This document shows positions 1 through 9,877 of a DNA stretch of 64,000 nt, piece by piece. Below the pieces are notes generated by a model that was not told where the DNA came from, ran no database searches, and saw nothing but the letters and a program-made list of their open reading frames with translations. Positions within the stretch are counted from its first letter, which is position 1. Each line of letters opens with the position of its first letter. The position numbers and the translations under genes are program-made. The stretch comes from Rhizobiaceae bacterium (GTDB lineage Bacteria; Pseudomonadota; Alphaproteobacteria; Rhizobiales; Rhizobiaceae): NCBI GenBank assembly GCA_014238155.1, contig JABABQ010000034.1:186001-250000 (forward strand), given 5' to 3'.

Positions 1-352
1 CATCGGGCAATGCCGAGAGCTGATTGATGTCATAGATATAACCATTGCGGTCCAGCAGCTGGATTAACTCTTTGGCGCGTTCCTTGCCTCGAAAGATTTG
101 CTCTTCTTCCGGGTGATTGGACATGTCCAGGTAGCGGACAGCCTTGTCGATGTCGCCAGACCGGATTGCTTCCAGATACCCTTCCACCGTGCCGCGTGGC
201 GTGGTGCGTGCCAACGGATCGACAGCGACGGGTTCTTCGGCCTTTTTGGCCGTGGGCAGGAATTGTGCAAACGCGTGGGGCGCCAAAGTGACCTGGCTCA
301 GCGTGAGCGCGATGGCCATGGTCATGAAAAGCTTTGTTATCTGATTAAACAT
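1..352 (-). CDS. Mechanosensitive ion channel (MscS family), N-terminal fragment cut by the window edge
   Basis: The reading frame starts at an ATG at 352 and runs leftwards off the window, so only about 117 residues are visible. It begins with a hydrophobic signal segment ending near AHAFAQ (residue about 29). A stretch follows with the pattern TPRGTVEGYLEAIRSGD...RYLDMS...LLDRNGYIYDI. From memory, this pattern is typical of the periplasmic N-terminal region of large alphaproteobacterial MscS channels, which precedes the membrane channel domain. Such channels open under membrane tension to release solutes during osmotic downshock. The pore-forming part lies outside the window, so the call rests on the N-terminal pattern alone. 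The downstream neighbour in the window is ndk on the same strand, separated by a terminator. Confidence 0.6.
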   Translation of the reverse strand, partial: MFNQITKLFMTMAIALTLSQVTLAPHAFAQFLPTAKKAEEPVAVDPLARTTPRGTVEGYLEAIRSGDIDKAVRYLDMSNHPEEEQIFRGKERAKELIQLLDRNGYIYDINQLSALPD

Positions 353-493
353 ATTCGGTCAGACCCATCGTATGAATCACTTGTCCAATGGCAACAGTAC
401 TTAGCGATTGTTGACTTAAAATTCTATGTGTCAGGAACAGTAGCCGTTGCAACCATTACCCGCCCCAACAAATATTCACATTCGTCCGGATAC

Positions 494-530
494 AAAAAAC
501 CCGGGCCGTTCTCGTAAAACCCGGGTTTTC
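494..530 (-). terminator. Rho-independent terminator downstream of ndk
   Basis: AAAACCCGGG (496-505) and CCCGGGTTTT (520-529) form a 10-bp inverted repeat with a 14-nt loop. Read on the minus strand, the stem is followed by a run of six T residues. It lies 22 bases past the ndk stop codon. Confidence 0.85.
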
Positions 531-551
531 AATCAAAACAATGCTGGTCGG

Positions 552-974
552 TTAGCCAACAATTTCGCAGCCGGCAAACCAGAATGCGATTTCTTCAGCA
601 GCCGTTTCAGCAGCATCGGAACCGTGGACGGAGTTTTCACCCAGCGACAAGGCATGTTCTTTGCGGATTGTGCCGGCATCTGCATCAGCCGGGTTGGTTG
701 CGCCCATGACTTCACGGTTTTTCAAAATTGCGTTTTCACCTTCCAGAACCTGAACAACGGTTGGGCCGGACGACATGAATTCGGTGAGTTCGCCAAAGAA
801 AGGACGCTCGCTGTGAACCGCGTAAAACTGCTGTGCCTCACGCAGGCTCATGTGAACGCGGCGGGAAGCCACAATCCGCAGACCAGCTTCTTCCAGCTGG
901 GCAGTAATAACACCTGTCAGGTTGCGTTTTGTGGCGTCTGGTTTGATCATTGAAAATGTACGTTCGATAGCCAT
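552..974 (-). CDS. ndk: Nucleoside diphosphate kinase
   Basis: The 140-residue protein has the length and sequence of bacterial Ndk, which moves the gamma phosphate of ATP onto other (d)NDPs through a phosphohistidine. The N-terminus reads [15 protein letters not shown], the usual family start with the KPD motif. The active-site histidine is H117 in ENSVHGSD. The conserved RxxMGATNP segment is present near residues 87-95. The ATG at 974 has an AGGA about 9 bases upstream. The gene is transcribed alone towards the MscS gene and ends at a strong hairpin terminator. Confidence 0.96.
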   Translation of the reverse strand: MAIERTFSMIKPDATKRNLTGVITAQLEEAGLRIVASRRVHMSLREAQQFYAVHSERPFFGELTEFMSSGPTVVQVLEGENAILKNREVMGATNPADADAGTIRKEHALSLGENSVHGSDAAETAAEEIAFWFAGCEIVG

Positions 975-1066
975 CGATTGGGATCCTGTAGTAGAATGGG
1001 GAATTGGTTGCTGCGGGCTATAGCCGCAACACCCCGTCTCGGCAAGCCATTAAAGCCTTAAGGGCG

Positions 1067-1762
1067 CTAGGCGGCCATGGTCTTGGCATTTCTGGCCATG
1101 CCGTCATAAAGATCCAGCAGGCGGTTAAACCAATCTGCCACCGGTCCGTCCTGAGGCAAATGATCCTGGGTGCAGGTTGTGCGCATCCATTGCAGGGGTC
1201 CAAAGACAACATAATCGGCAAAAACCGGTGTTTCGCCTCCCAAAAAGGCCTGTCGGGACAGCAGGTTTTTCAATGGAAACAATGCGGCTTCCAGTGCTTC
1301 GCCATTCTTTGGAAATTTGGCGTCAAACTCTTCCAGCGTGCAGCCAAACAGTTTTTCGCGGGATGCCCGGAAAAATTCCTGATCCACCGGAGCCAATGCC
1401 TGGTGGATATCATAGACACAAAGCTTGGCAACTGCGGGATGGATTTGGGTCGTCGCCCAACTGATAACGAATGCAGTGAGTTCCTCTCCGCCTTCGCCAT
1501 TAAACAGGCTTGGTTGGTCTGGATAGTTACGATCGAGATATTTTGCGATTTCATAGCTCTCTTCCACCACATTATCACCGTCTCGCAGCACCGGCACTTT
1601 GCGACCCTCACCATTTTCCACCGATGCGACTTTGGTAAACGGCACCGGAGCTGATATGAAATCCAACCCCTTGTGAGCAAGTGCCATGCGTGCCTTCCAG
1701 CAATGGGGGCTGAACAGATGATCTTCTGTTGCACCGCATAGTTCAAAAAGTTGGATGGTCAT
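1067..1762 (-). CDS. Glutathione S-transferase family protein
   Basis: The 231-residue protein has the two-domain layout of cytosolic glutathione transferases. Residues 1-80 form a thioredoxin-like fold with an active-site region around SPHCWKARMALAHKGLD (18-34). The glutathione-binding cis-proline motif KVPVL (55-59) and the E68-S69 pair follow. The helical C-terminal domain ends in a motif with DYVVFGPLQW. The N-terminal SPxCWxxRMALAHKGL pattern resembles the beta-etherase-like (LigE-type) branch, but the substrate cannot be told from sequence. It is divergently transcribed from the DinB-like gene across a 72-base gap. Confidence 0.85.
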   Translation of the reverse strand: MTIQLFELCGATEDHLFSPHCWKARMALAHKGLDFISAPVPFTKVASVENGEGRKVPVLRDGDNVVEESYEIAKYLDRNYPDQPSLFNGEGGEELTAFVISWATTQIHPAVAKLCVYDIHQALAPVDQEFFRASREKLFGCTLEEFDAKFPKNGEALEAALFPLKNLLSRQAFLGGETPVFADYVVFGPLQWMRTTCTQDHLPQDGPVADWFNRLLDLYDGMARNAKTMAA

Positions 1763-1834
1763 TTGAGTTTTCCACTTGTAAGGATTGCTTAGGCTGGGTT
1801 TTGGCTAACACGCCTTCAACAAGGACGAAAGACA

Positions 1835-2347
1835 ATGATTGATCACTTCATTATGTTTGCTGCTTATAACCGCTGGGCCAATCAACGGTTGTTTGACGCA
1901 GCGCGCCAACTAGCCCCCGAACAATATAGGGTCAATTGCGAAGTGGCCTTTAATTCGATGCAGGGAACGCTCAATCACATTTTGGTCGGTGACACTGCAT
2001 GGATGAGCCGTTTCCAGCAGGTTTCCAATCCAATCAAATCTCTGGAAGCGATCCTCTATTCTGATTTCGATGACCTGTGGACGGCCAGACAGCAGATGGA
2101 CACGCGGATTATTCACTATGTCGAGGGCCTGGATGAGACCAAATTGAACAGCGACTTTACCTATACGACAGTGCTGCTCCCCGAACAAATCACTCAAAAA
2201 TTATCTCCGACACTTGCGCATCTGTTCAACCACCAAACCCATCATCGCGGACAGGCGCACGCCATATTAACCCGCCTGACCGGTGAGGCACCGCCTTTAG
2301 ATCTGATTTATTACATCCTCGATACGCAATCAGCGAAGGTGTCCTGA
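1835..2347 (+). CDS. DinB family protein (putative metal-dependent enzyme)
   Basis: The 170-residue protein begins MIDHFIMFAAYNRWANQRLFD, the helix 1 pattern of the DinB/YfiT four-helix-bundle family. The expected triad of metal-binding histidines is present: H48 in LNHILVGD, and H133 with H137 in NHQTHHRGQ. Family members are thiol-dependent or hydrolytic metalloenzymes. The substrate here is unknown, and the name DinB does not imply the DNA polymerase. The stop codon lies 3 bases before the TTG start of the following transporter, so the two are probably co-transcribed. Confidence 0.88.
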   Translation: MIDHFIMFAAYNRWANQRLFDAARQLAPEQYRVNCEVAFNSMQGTLNHILVGDTAWMSRFQQVSNPIKSLEAILYSDFDDLWTARQQMDTRIIHYVEGLDETKLNSDFTYTTVLLPEQITQKLSPTLAHLFNHQTHHRGQAHAILTRLTGEAPPLDLIYYILDTQSAKVS

Positions 2348-2350
2348 ACA

Positions 2351-3247
2351 TTGGAGCGTAAAACCAGCATCGACGCATTTGGTGCATCGAGCCTCATCCT
2401 ATTCGCCGCCCTTCTAGGACTCAATCAGGTTCTGGTGAAAGTCGTCAATGGAGGTCTGCAGCCAGTTTTTCAGGCAGGTCTGCGCTCGCTTTGCGTCTTT
2501 CCAATTCTGCTGCTTTTTGCCGTTATTGCCAAACGGCGCTTGTCGATATCTGACGGCAGCCTAATACCTGGTGTGATTGCTGGGGGCTTTTTTGCGGCCG
2601 AATTCATCCTGCTATTTCTGGCGCTGGACTATACCACAGTCTCCCGCGCCTCGGTTTTCTTCTACACAATGCCATTCTGGGTCGCCCTTGGTGCTCATTT
2701 TATCATTCCCGGCGAACGTTTGACGGGCATGCGCCTGACCGGGCTTGCCATGGCAATTGCCGGTGTGGTTCTGGCACTTTCCCAAAACAATGCGCCAGCG
2801 ACTGAATATGCCCTGATCGGCGATCTGGTTTGCCTGGTTGGAGCAATTTTATGGGCCGCCATTGCTTTGATTGCCCGAACCACCAAACTGAACAAATCTT
2901 CTCCCGAAATGCAGCTGATCTATCAGGTGGCGGTATCAGCACCGTTGATTTTGATTGTTGCGCCGCTGTTTGGACCACTCATCAGAGAGTTGCAGGCGCA
3001 TCATCTTGCAATCTTCTCGTTTCAGGTAGTCGTTGTGGTCTGTATCGGTTTTTCAGCTTGGTTCTGGCTGCTATCAAAATACCCTGCTTCAGACATGGCC
3101 AGTTTCACGTTTCTTGCCCCGGTTTTTGGTGTCGCATTCGGATGGCTGCTGCTTGACGAACAGGTTGGCTTGCGGCTACTGGCTGCGCTTGTTCTGGTGG
3201 GAGCTGGCATTGTCCTGGTGAATCGAAAGCCGAAATTGACCAGCTAA
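2351..3247 (+). CDS. DMT-superfamily (EamA) transporter
   Basis: This 298-residue inner-membrane protein has about ten hydrophobic helices arranged as two EamA repeats. The internal pseudo-repeat shows in patterns such as FLALDYTTVSRASVFFYTMP and SKYPASDMASFTFLAPVFG. EamA proteins export or exchange small metabolites, and the substrate is not predictable here. No ATG occurs near the N-terminus, so the TTG at 2351 is taken as the start. It sits 3 bases after the DinB-like gene, consistent with coupled translation. Confidence 0.85.
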   Translation: MERKTSIDAFGASSLILFAALLGLNQVLVKVVNGGLQPVFQAGLRSLCVFPILLLFAVIAKRRLSISDGSLIPGVIAGGFFAAEFILLFLALDYTTVSRASVFFYTMPFWVALGAHFIIPGERLTGMRLTGLAMAIAGVVLALSQNNAPATEYALIGDLVCLVGAILWAAIALIARTTKLNKSSPEMQLIYQVAVSAPLILIVAPLFGPLIRELQAHHLAIFSFQVVVVVCIGFSAWFWLLSKYPASDMASFTFLAPVFGVAFGWLLLDEQVGLRLLAALVLVGAGIVLVNRKPKLTS

Positions 3248-3338
3248 ATTTGGCAAATTTTCAGATGGCTGCGATGAAGTACTGTAAAATTGCAGGTTCT
3301 CTCTTGCACTTGTCATCGGTTTCGCTCAAAAGCCGCGC

Positions 3339-5228
3339 ATGTTGACGATTTCCGATCTCACCTTTCGCATGCAGGGGCGCCTGCTGCTGGAGAATACTTC
3401 ACTGGCCGTGCCCATGGGTGCGCGGGTTGGCTTTGTTGGCCGCAACGGAACCGGGAAAACCACACTGTTCAAACTGATCACCGGAGACTATGGCCCCGAA
3501 ACCGGATCACTGAAGCTGCGCCGTAAAATGCGCATTGGCCAGGTGGCTCAGGAAGCTCCTGGAACCGAAAAGTCGTTGCTGGACACCGTGTTGGAAGCCG
3601 ATGTGGAACGCAGCCGACTGATGGCAGAGGCGGAAAGCGCCACAGACCCCACTCGTATCGCCGATATTCATACGCGGCTTGCGGATATTGATGCCCATTC
3701 TGCCGAAGCGCGTGCGGGTGCTATTCTGCATGGTCTTGGATTTAATTCTGACGAACAAGCCCGCCCCTGTTCGGATTTTTCGGGTGGCTGGCGGATGCGT
3801 GTGGCGCTGGCAGCTGTGCTGTTTTCAGAGCCCGACCTGTTATTGCTCGACGAACCAACCAACTATCTCGATCTGGAAGGCACGTTGTGGCTGGAAAACT
3901 ATGTGGCTCGTTATAGCCATACGGTCATCATCATCAGTCACGACCGGGATCTGCTGAACAAATGCTGCAACACGATTGTGCATCTGGAGCACCTGAAACT
4001 GACCGCCTACAAGGGCGATTACGATTTCTTTGAAAAGACCCGCGCCGAACGTATGGCCCTGCAAACCAAGATGAAGGTCAAACAGGACGCCAAACGCGCC
4101 CATATGGAATCTTTCATTAATCGGTTCAAAGCCAAAGCTTCAAAAGCCACTCAGGCGCAATCCCGGGTTAAAGCCTTGGAAAAAATGGCGAAAATATCCG
4201 CCGTTCAGGACAGCGAAGTAGCGCCCTTGCATTTCCCCAGCCCCGAAAAACCGATCGCGTCGCCGATCATCAACCTGCAAAACGCAGTTGCAGGCTACGA
4301 ACTGGGCAAGCCGATCATTAGTCATATGGACTTGCGCATCGATGCCGATGACCGAATCGCGCTGCTGGGTGCCAATGGCAACGGCAAGTCGACATTTGCC
4401 AAACTGATTGCCGGTCGCATGCAGGTAATGGATGGCAAGGTGGTGCGCTCTGAGAAATTGCGGGTCGCTATGTTTGCACAACACAATATGGACGATCTGT
4501 ATCCAGAACAAACGCCGGTTGATCATGTGCGCAAGCTAATGCCCAATCAACCCGATGCGAAGGTGCGCGGTCGGGTCGCACGGATGGGTCTGGGTGCTGA
4601 AAAGATGGAAACCCGGGCGAAAAACCTCTCGGGCGGCGAAAAAGCCCGCTTGTTGTTGGGGTTGGCCACTTTCAATCAGCCGCATTTGCTGATCCTTGAC
4701 GAGCCAACTAACCATCTCGATATCGACACTCGTGAATCCCTTGTCATGGCGCTGAACGCCTATTCCGGAGCGGTGATCCTCATTTCCCATGACCGTCACC
4801 TGGTGGAAGCAAGCGCTGAGCGTCTGTGGTTGGTCCATGATGGTCGGGTTGGCCCCTATAACGGCGACCTTGATGATTACCGCAGACTGGTCCTGAAGGG
4901 ACCGGGATCACCCGGTTCAAAAAAACAGGAAAAGAAAAGTAAGGCCAAGCCAGTTATCGAGAAATCGGCGGGGGAAAAGCGGCGCGAAGAAGCCACCCGC
5001 CGTGAAAGTCAGGCAGACCGCCGCAAGCGCCTCCAAAATCTTGAAGCGATTATGAAAAAGGCCTCTGAGGCGATCAAAAAACTGGACAAGTTGCTGGCGA
5101 CTGCCAGCACCGAGCGAGATGCCAAGCGCATTCGGGAACTGGCCAAAAAAAAGGCCGAGTTTGAACGCCGCCTGAATGATGTTGAGGAGGAATGGCTGGA
5201 AATCAGCGAGGCGCTGGCCGAAGCCTAA
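3339..5228 (+). CDS. ABC-F family ATPase (Uup-like)
   Basis: The 629-residue protein carries two ATP-binding cassettes and no membrane segments. Walker A motifs are GRNGTGKTT (34-42) and GANGNGKST (about 344-352). The signature motifs are FSGGWRMRV (about 147) and LSGGEKARL (about 429). The Walker B motifs are LLLLDEPTNYLD (about 166) and LLILDEPTNHLD (about 449). The linker between the cassettes (about 230-300) is basic and helical, as in ABC-F proteins that reach into the ribosomal E/P site. Residues after about 522 form a lysine-rich coiled coil like the C-terminal domain of Uup. A role in translation or ribosome rescue is inferred from the family. Confidence 0.92.
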   Translation: MLTISDLTFRMQGRLLLENTSLAVPMGARVGFVGRNGTGKTTLFKLITGDYGPETGSLKLRRKMRIGQVAQEAPGTEKSLLDTVLEADVERSRLMAEAESATDPTRIADIHTRLADIDAHSAEARAGAILHGLGFNSDEQARPCSDFSGGWRMRVALAAVLFSEPDLLLLDEPTNYLDLEGTLWLENYVARYSHTVIIISHDRDLLNKCCNTIVHLEHLKLTAYKGDYDFFEKTRAERMALQTKMKVKQDAKRAHMESFINRFKAKASKATQAQSRVKALEKMAKISAVQDSEVAPLHFPSPEKPIASPIINLQNAVAGYELGKPIISHMDLRIDADDRIALLGANGNGKSTFAKLIAGRMQVMDGKVVRSEKLRVAMFAQHNMDDLYPEQTPVDHVRKLMPNQPDAKVRGRVARMGLGAEKMETRAKNLSGGEKARLLLGLATFNQPHLLILDEPTNHLDIDTRESLVMALNAYSGAVILISHDRHLVEASAERLWLVHDGRVGPYNGDLDDYRRLVLKGPGSPGSKKQEKKSKAKPVIEKSAGEKRREEATRRESQADRRKRLQNLEAIMKKASEAIKKLDKLLATASTERDAKRIRELAKKKAEFERRLNDVEEEWLEISEALAEA

Positions 5229-5240
5229 TATGCTGCAGCG

Positions 5241-6374
5241 CTAACCTGCCTCAATCGCATCCAGTGCGGCTTCAATTTTGGCGACGGCGCCATCGATTCC
5301 GTGCAGTTTTTCAAGACCGAACAGCCCGATACGAAACGTTGAGAAATCCTCGGGTTCGTCGCACATAAGTGGAACGCCCGCGGCAATCTGCATGCCTTGA
5401 GCAGCAAATTTCTTGCCATTTTGAATTTCTGGATCATCGGTATAGCTAACCACAACACCGGGTGCCTCAAATCCCGTCGCTGCCACGCTCTTGAAACCAC
5501 GTTCGGCGAGCATTACCCGTACCTGCCGGCCAAGTTCAAGCTGCTCCTGACAGACTTTATCAAACCCGTAGTTCTGGGTTTCCAGCATAGTGTCGCGAAA
5601 GCCGGTCAGAGCGTCGGTGGGCATGGTTGAATGATAAGCATGGCCGCCATTTTCGTAGGCCAGCATGATCTGATGCCATTTCGCCAGATCAATCGCAAAA
5701 GAACTGCTCTTCGTTCCTTTCATGACATCAAGTGCCCGTTGACTAAGCATCACCAGTCCCGCAGATGGCGAAGCACTCCAGCCTTTTTGCGGGGCGGAAA
5801 TCAGCACATCTACACCACAGTCTTTCATATCAACCCAGACCGTGCCGGAAGCAATGCAATCCAGTACAAACAACGCGCCAACTTCATGCGCCGCCTCAGC
5901 CGCCGCCTTGATATAGTCGGTTGGCAATACGATGCCGGCAGAAGTTTCCACATGGGGCGCAAATACCACATCGGGCTTGTGTTCATGAATTTCACGAACA
6001 ACATCATCAATTGGATGCGGCGCAAACGGGGCCGGGCTTTCATTTCCCGTCTGGCGAGCCTTTAAGGCGACGTGCTCGCTGGCAATGTCTCCAGCTTCAA
6101 ATATTTGCGTCCATCGATAGGAAAACCACCCATTGCGGACAACTAGCGCTTTGTTGCCAGTTGCAAACTGCCGCGCCACAGCTTCCATTCCATAAGTTCC
6201 GCCTCCCGGAACAACGACCGCCGCATCGGCATTGTAAACATCTTTCAGAATCGCCGAAATATCTCTCATAACTTGTTGAAACTGCTGAGACATATGATTG
6301 AGAGAGCGATCAGTAAAGACCACCGAAAACTCCATAAGGCCATCGGGGTCAACTGGAAGTGATTGATTGCTCAT
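5241..6374 (-). CDS. Class V pyridoxal-phosphate aminotransferase (alanine/serine-glyoxylate aminotransferase-like)
   Basis: The protein of 377 residues has a fold-type I PLP enzyme layout. The Schiff-base lysine lies in SAPQKGWSASPSAG at about residue 197. The cofactor aspartate is in LFVLDCIASGT, and a GGGTYGMEAV loop contacts the phosphate. The pattern matches the alanine-glyoxylate/serine-glyoxylate group of class V aminotransferases, and the exact amino donor is uncertain. The frame can be extended upstream by 17 codons. The ATG at 6374 (MSNQSL) has an AAAAGG about 9 bases before it and fits the family better. It converges on the ABC-F gene with a 12-base gap. Confidence 0.88.
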   Translation of the reverse strand: MSNQSLPVDPDGLMEFSVVFTDRSLNHMSQQFQQVMRDISAILKDVYNADAAVVVPGGGTYGMEAVARQFATGNKALVVRNGWFSYRWTQIFEAGDIASEHVALKARQTGNESPAPFAPHPIDDVVREIHEHKPDVVFAPHVETSAGIVLPTDYIKAAAEAAHEVGALFVLDCIASGTVWVDMKDCGVDVLISAPQKGWSASPSAGLVMLSQRALDVMKGTKSSSFAIDLAKWHQIMLAYENGGHAYHSTMPTDALTGFRDTMLETQNYGFDKVCQEQLELGRQVRVMLAERGFKSVAATGFEAPGVVVSYTDDPEIQNGKKFAAQGMQIAAGVPLMCDEPEDFSTFRIGLFGLEKLHGIDGAVAKIEAALDAIEAG

Positions 6375-6427
6375 CTGTATATACCTTTTGAACAGGAGAC
6401 GGCGTTGACTCAACAGAGGTGGCAATT

Positions 6428-6895
6428 CTATGCCGCCTTGCGCCAGCGCCCTTCTTCATCTTGTTGCCAATATGTCAGCTCATGGCCAGCTTTTTTTTCA
6501 ATTTTCCAACGTTCCCGCGTGGCAGCGACGGCTTCTTCATCGTGCCCGTCGAACAAATATATAAGCCTGTTATATTCCTCTGTACTTCCTGGTACGGCTC
6601 CACCAATCAAAAATCGAACGCTAGAATTATTGGGATTTTCAGTTGTCGTTGTTAGCCAAATGGGTTGATCTTGTGGCTTGCCAGGCGCCCTGATCTGACT
6701 AGAGCTCTCAGCTCCATGAGGTAAAAAACTGTCGTCGCGGTAGGACCACAAATGATCATTGAGTTGATCGCGCTGAGGCACATTTTCCAATTGAACCGTA
6801 ACCTTCCAGTCACGTTCCAGGCATCGTTCCAACAATCCAGGCAGCGCCTGCTGAAAGGTTTTCTGGGTTAGATGGTAAAATAAAATTTCTGTCAC
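6428..6895 (-). CDS. holC: DNA polymerase III subunit chi
   Basis: The 155-residue protein starts MTEILFYHLTQKTFQQALPG and contains the conserved ERDWKVTVQ, LWSYRDDSFLPHG and YLFDGHDE blocks of HolC. Chi links the clamp-loader psi subunit to single-stranded-DNA-binding protein. A longer frame opens at 6997 but would run into pepA. The GTG at 6895 has GAGG five bases upstream and matches the family start. It follows pepA by 52 bases on the same strand, the usual alphaproteobacterial pairing. The residues around 85-110 form a family-typical variable loop. Confidence 0.92.
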   Translation of the reverse strand: MTEILFYHLTQKTFQQALPGLLERCLERDWKVTVQLENVPQRDQLNDHLWSYRDDSFLPHGAESSSQIRAPGKPQDQPIWLTTTTENPNNSSVRFLIGGAVPGSTEEYNRLIYLFDGHDEEAVAATRERWKIEKKAGHELTYWQQDEEGRWRKAA

Positions 6896-6947
6896 GCGCA
6901 CCTCAATGGCCGTTATTTGCCGCACGCCACTCGCAACGGAGATGGCG

Positions 6948-8438
6948 TCATGATTCGTAATTATCTGCCACCAGTCGATCCAGAAGCCGCACGCCAAATC
7001 CGCTGGCCCACGACTTGTTGATCTCGGATTGCGGCGAGGCCATTGCTGTGCCGGCTACATCCAGATGGGCCCATGGTGTTTTGCCAACGAAACGCTGAAG
7101 AAACTGGCCTGCCGTGATCGAGCCCGCATAGCGACCACCAATATTCTTCATGTCGGCATTTTTGGAATCGATCATTTTATCATATTCGGGGGTCAATGGC
7201 ATACGCCAGACCTTTTCATTGGTATCCAGTCCGGCAGTTGAAATCTGATCACTGAGGTCATCATCATTAGAAAATAAACCTGCATGTTGGTTTCCCAACG
7301 CCACCAAAATGGCACCTGTCAGCGTCGCCAGGTTGATCATGAATTTCGGTTTGAATTTCTTGTTACAATGCCATAGCGCATCAGCCAGCACCAAGCGACC
7401 TTCTGCATCCGTATTGAGTACTTCAATTGTTTGACCCGACATGGATTTGACAATGTCACCGGGGCGCTGCGCATCCCCGTCCGGCATGTTTTCGACCATG
7501 GCTATGATGCCCACGGCGTTGACCTTTGCTTTTCGTGCCGCGAGTGCGTGCATCAGACCGGCAACGGTTGCTGCCCCACCCATGTCACCTTTCATGTCTT
7601 CCATACCCCCGGCGGGCTTGAGCGAAATGCCTCCTGTGTCGAACGTTACCCCCTTACCGACAAATGCCACTGGCCGTTCTCTTGATGCACCGCCCTTCCA
7701 CTGAATGATTGCCATGCGTGGCGGGTTTCGAGAGCCCCGTGCAACGCCCAACAATGCCTCCATTTTAAGTGCTTTCATGGCCTTTTCATCGAGAACTTCA
7801 ACGGTGCAACCCAATTTCTTCAATTGCACTGCACGTTTGGCAAACTCTTTAGGTGTCAATACATTTGCAGGTTCATTTACCAGGTCACGTGCCAGTATTA
7901 CGCCATCAGAAACCCCTTTCTGGCCGTCCCATAATTTCTTTGCAGCGCTGGCGGATTTAGCGTGAAGGGTCAGAGTTTGGGACTTGGAGCGGCTGCGTTT
8001 TTTGGTCTTGTATCGGTCGAAACGATAGCTTGCCAAACGCGCACCAACGCCCAAATCAAGACATTTTTTCGCTGGAACCGATGGAATTTTTTCGTCTTCG
8101 CCTTGTGGCAATTCCACCATTACGGCAACTTTTGCGCTGCCCGCCACCGTCGTGCGCACCCGTCCACCAAGCCGCAACCAGTGAAACTCTGTCATCTTCT
8201 TTACATCTCCCAACCCGATAATCACAATCCGGTCGAGATCGCTGTCGCGAGGGGTCAAAATGTCCAGTGTCTTGCCAAATCCGCCTTTAAAACTGGCCGC
8301 CTTTATCGCCTTTGACAAGACGCCTGCTGCATCCAGTGCGCTGCCCGATGCACCCAGCTTATTGTCACCATCAGCAAATACAACAAGAGTACCTTTGGCA
8401 GGCATTGCTGCCGCGGTGAATTTAACTGTTGGCATCAT
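6948..8438 (-). CDS. pepA: Cytosol leucyl aminopeptidase (M17)
   Basis: The 496-residue protein has a variable N-terminal macro-like domain and a C-terminal M17 peptidase domain. The signature NTDAEGRL sits at 342-349. The metal-binding [13 protein letters not shown] and MKGDMGGAA segments lie upstream of it. The enzyme removes N-terminal residues from peptides with two metal ions, in a hexamer. In some bacteria PepA also binds DNA, which is not shown here. The start is one of two adjacent ATGs preceded by GGAG. It is transcribed away from lptF, leaving a 230-base shared promoter region. Confidence 0.95.
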   Translation of the reverse strand: MMPTVKFTAAAMPAKGTLVVFADGDNKLGASGSALDAAGVLSKAIKAASFKGGFGKTLDILTPRDSDLDRIVIIGLGDVKKMTEFHWLRLGGRVRTTVAGSAKVAVMVELPQGEDEKIPSVPAKKCLDLGVGARLASYRFDRYKTKKRSRSKSQTLTLHAKSASAAKKLWDGQKGVSDGVILARDLVNEPANVLTPKEFAKRAVQLKKLGCTVEVLDEKAMKALKMEALLGVARGSRNPPRMAIIQWKGGASRERPVAFVGKGVTFDTGGISLKPAGGMEDMKGDMGGAATVAGLMHALAARKAKVNAVGIIAMVENMPDGDAQRPGDIVKSMSGQTIEVLNTDAEGRLVLADALWHCNKKFKPKFMINLATLTGAILVALGNQHAGLFSNDDDLSDQISTAGLDTNEKVWRMPLTPEYDKMIDSKNADMKNIGGRYAGSITAGQFLQRFVGKTPWAHLDVAGTAMASPQSEINKSWASGFGVRLLDRLVADNYES

Positions 8439-8668
8439 CGTGGGTCATCTCCAAATAACAGCACCGGATTCGGTTGGAATGGATGATGATTGCCGTTTGG
8501 ACAGCACATGTAAATGGCTGATGTCGTGGCAATTCGGCCACTAATTCAACTAAATGTTAACCAGCCTTATTCGCCGCTTTTTAGCCATTACCATTGCTTA
8601 ATGGAGTTGTTAAAATTTGCCATACCAATTGCAGTCCAACCGCCCTACCAGCGTCGCCGGAGTTTTTG

Positions 8669-9877
8669 ATGGGTTTGACCCTGATCGAACGCTATGTCTT
8701 GAGGAAATCAGCCACTGCTGTCGCTGTCGCAACGGCTGCGCTGATTGCCGTGCTGTGGGTGGTGCGCGCTGTACAACAGGTGGATGTTTTGCTCAACAAA
8801 GGACAGGGCATCGTTGCTTACCTGAAAATGACCACCTTGGGTGTCCCGACTCTAACAGCGGCAATTATTCCGATTGCCCTGCTGATTGGGCTGATTCAGA
8901 CAATCAACGCGCTCAACAAGGATTCCGAACTGGTTGTTATGCATGCCTCCGGTGCGTCTCGCAGCGTATTGCTGAAGCCATTTATCCTGTTAGCCTTGTT
9001 CGTTTCTCTCATCGTGATCAACCTTCACCTTTGGGCAGCGCCACTGTCGATGCAGACCCTGCGCTCCTATGTCACGAATATGCGTGCGGACATGGTTTCG
9101 GTGGTGATTCAGGAGGGTCGGTTTCGAAATGTCGGACAAGGCTTGTTGTTTCACGTGGCCTCGCGGGCACCGGGCGGCATTCTCAAGGGCATCTTGATTC
9201 ATGACAACCGCGATCAAAAGCAAACCTTTACCTATTTGGCAAAGGAAGGCACGGTTTCCGAGATAGACGATCGGGCATATCTGATTCTCAATGGTGGCCA
9301 GATCCATCGTCAGGACGGCAAGGATGGTGCCATTTCGATCATTAAATTCAATTCTTACGCTTTCAACCTCTCCGATTTGTCTGGTGGACAAACGGTGCAC
9401 CGACAAAGCCAAATGGAATTGAGTACCTATGATTTGTTTTTTCCCAATAAAAACGACTCTTTATACAAATCCCGCCCGGGTTATTATCGAGCCGAACTGC
9501 ATACACGCCTCACAGGTGGTCTGTATCCAATAATGGTCGCACTGATGCTGCTGACATTTATTGGCAATCCCAGTTCTCATCGGCAGGGACAAGTTATCGT
9601 TACCGTTGTCGCCTGCGCTGCAATTGTCAGTATTCGCGGGCTGACTGTATGGGGCGAAGGAATTTTGCGAACCAATCCGTCCATCACGTATCTGGTTTGG
9701 GGTGTGCCGCTAGCTCAAATCGCTTATTCGAGCATTTTGCTGGCGACAGACAACAATGCGATGCCTGCGGGTCTGCTGACCAGACTGGAGAATTATCTGA
9801 GCAGGGTCGGACAATTTCTGGAGCCCCTGCGCTTGCGCTTGCTGGGTGAACGTCTTGCCGTGGAGGAGCCATCATGA
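8669..9877 (+). CDS. lptF: LPS export ABC transporter permease LptF
   Basis: The 402-residue YjgP/YjgQ-family permease starts MGLTLIERYVLRKSATAV. It has three N-terminal helices, a periplasmic beta-jellyroll region (about 145-280), and three C-terminal helices. LptF and LptG form the inner-membrane channel of the Lpt machine, which moves lipopolysaccharide to the LptC-LptA bridge and powers it with LptB. The frame opens 25 codons earlier. The ATG at 8669 has GGAG six bases upstream and gives the family N-terminus. The stop overlaps the lptG start by four bases (ATGA), indicating translational coupling. Confidence 0.93.
   Translation: MGLTLIERYVLRKSATAVAVATAALIAVLWVVRAVQQVDVLLNKGQGIVAYLKMTTLGVPTLTAAIIPIALLIGLIQTINALNKDSELVVMHASGASRSVLLKPFILLALFVSLIVINLHLWAAPLSMQTLRSYVTNMRADMVSVVIQEGRFRNVGQGLLFHVASRAPGGILKGILIHDNRDQKQTFTYLAKEGTVSEIDDRAYLILNGGQIHRQDGKDGAISIIKFNSYAFNLSDLSGGQTVHRQSQMELSTYDLFFPNKNDSLYKSRPGYYRAELHTRLTGGLYPIMVALMLLTFIGNPSSHRQGQVIVTVVACAAIVSIRGLTVWGEGILRTNPSITYLVWGVPLAQIAYSSILLATDNNAMPAGLLTRLENYLSRVGQFLEPLRLRLLGERLAVEEPS

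Noticed and set aside
1011-1030. TGCGGGCTATAGCCGCA hairpin between ndk and the glutathione transferase gene
   Set aside because: The stem needs a bulge and no T run follows on either strand.
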